DNA of 45,880 nucleotides from an uncultured bacterium (lineage in GTDB: Bacteria; Planctomycetota; Phycisphaerae; Phycisphaerales; SM1A02), in NCBI GenBank assembly GCA_903891095.1, contig CAITDI010000093.1, positions 1 to 45,880 on the forward strand, in the 5' to 3' direction. Positions 45,526 through 45,880 of this stretch are shown here, piece by piece. Both the position numbers and the translations under genes were made by a program. Numbering within the stretch: position 1 is the first letter of the stretch; each line of letters opens with the position of its first letter. The notes under the pieces were generated by a model. The model did not search any database. It was not told where the DNA came from and saw only the letters and a list, made by a program, of their open reading frames with translations.

Positions 45526-45792
45526 TTGAGCGGTCGCAGCGTAGTTTGAGCGGTCGCGGCTTGCGGCCGCTTCCTCTGGCGGGGTCCGCGTGGGGTGTTG
45601 ATCGCGCTCAAGCGAGCGCGCGCACGGCGCGAGCGCGACGATTTTGAGCGGTCGCGGCGTAGTTTGAGCGGTCGCAGCTGCGGCTGCTCCCGTAGTTTGA
45701 GCGGTCGCGGCTTGCGGCCGCTTCCTCTGGCGGGGACCACGTGGGGTGTTGATCGCGCCCAAGCGAGCGCGCGCACGGCCCGAGCGCGACGA
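45526..45792 (+). repeat. Repeat array downstream of fliE (TTGAGCGGTCGCRGC units and 101-bp direct repeat)
   Basis: The 15-base unit TTGAGCGGTCGCRGC (R = A or G) occurs five times, at 45526, 45546, 45644, 45664 and 45697, often preceded by GTAG. A longer direct repeat of 101 bases covers 45541-45641 and 45692-45792 (offset 151) with four substitutions; it includes GCGGCTTGCGGCCGC, which can fold. No gene is credible in the last 364 bases. Spacing is irregular, so it is not a CRISPR. The final 88 bases hold nothing I can identify. Confidence 0.8.
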
Positions 45793-45880
45793 CTACCGCG
45801 CGCAGAAATCGCCACTTCGACGCGCACTCTTTGCGGAGTGAAACACATCCTTGCCGATGAGGCTTCTCTGACTGCGTGAC

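Noticed and set aside
45517-45880. CRISPR array
   Set aside because: The 15-bp units are irregularly spaced (20, 98, 20, 33 bases), spacers are themselves repeated, and no cas genes are present.

Overview
The window is GC-rich and looks like a piece of a Planctomycetota chromosome, probably of class Phycisphaerae. This is inferred from gene content: a DUF1800/DUF1501 pair, a FmdB-like protein without zinc-ribbon cysteines, a DUF6600-type Trp-rich protein, a RecA with a long N-terminal extension, and a small cdaA-linked gene of a kind I associate with planctomycetes. No 16S gene is present, so the placement is not proven. I find 40 protein genes (including a 44-residue rpmH), one tRNA and no CRISPR array, prophage or transposase.

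Layout. 0.2-5.4 kb (minus strand): a heavy-metal-binding lipoprotein, the DUF1501/DUF1800 pair, a membrane protein and a hotdog-fold (DUF4442-like) protein. 5.5-9.9 kb (mainly plus): sugar isomerase, FmdB-like protein, NAD-dependent DNA ligase ligA, an anchored protein and a CYTH protein. 9.8-14.8 kb: uppP, a large inverted repeat, a ketol-acid reductoisomerase, a PilZ protein, aroK, rpmH, rnc and a small membrane protein. 15.0-21.9 kb (minus): a complete phosphate regulon in the order phoB-phoR-pstS-pstC-pstA-pstB-phoU, with a Pho-box-like site before pstS and a hairpin between pstS and pstC. 22-27.6 kb: anmK, UDP-glucuronate decarboxylase, recA with an SOS-like control region, tRNA-Leu(CAG) with a duplicated 3' end, and a cysteine desulfurase. 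27.6-33.3 kb: DUF6600 protein, pgi, tal, tyrS. 33.3-38.5 kb: ybbR-cdaA (cyclic di-AMP synthesis), divergent from a small protein, a LolA-like lipoprotein and an RDD membrane protein. 38.7-45.5 kb (plus): a flagellar block of TPR protein, small helical protein, NtrB-type kinase, NtrC-type sigma-54 activator, flgB, flgC and fliE, with a near-consensus sigma-54 promoter before fliE. The last 360 bases are a repeat array.

Two kinds of translation start coexist. One set has ordinary Shine-Dalgarno sequences (recA, pgi, pstS, iscS, flgB, flgC, the two-component genes). Another set has no such site and instead a TANNNT hexamer whose 3' end lies 6-11 bases before the start codon, which predicts leaderless or nearly leaderless mRNAs (HMA protein, sugar isomerase, FmdB-like protein, ilvC, phoR, phoB, uxs, DUF6600 protein, the 8812 gene, cdaA and its divergent neighbour). 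The most striking case is the cdaA divergent region, where one perfect 17-bp inverted repeat carries TATGAT facing both ways. The recA upstream region, with GAAC-N7-GAAC and four CCGAACA heptamers, and the sigma-54 circuit in the flagellar block are the other regulatory highlights.
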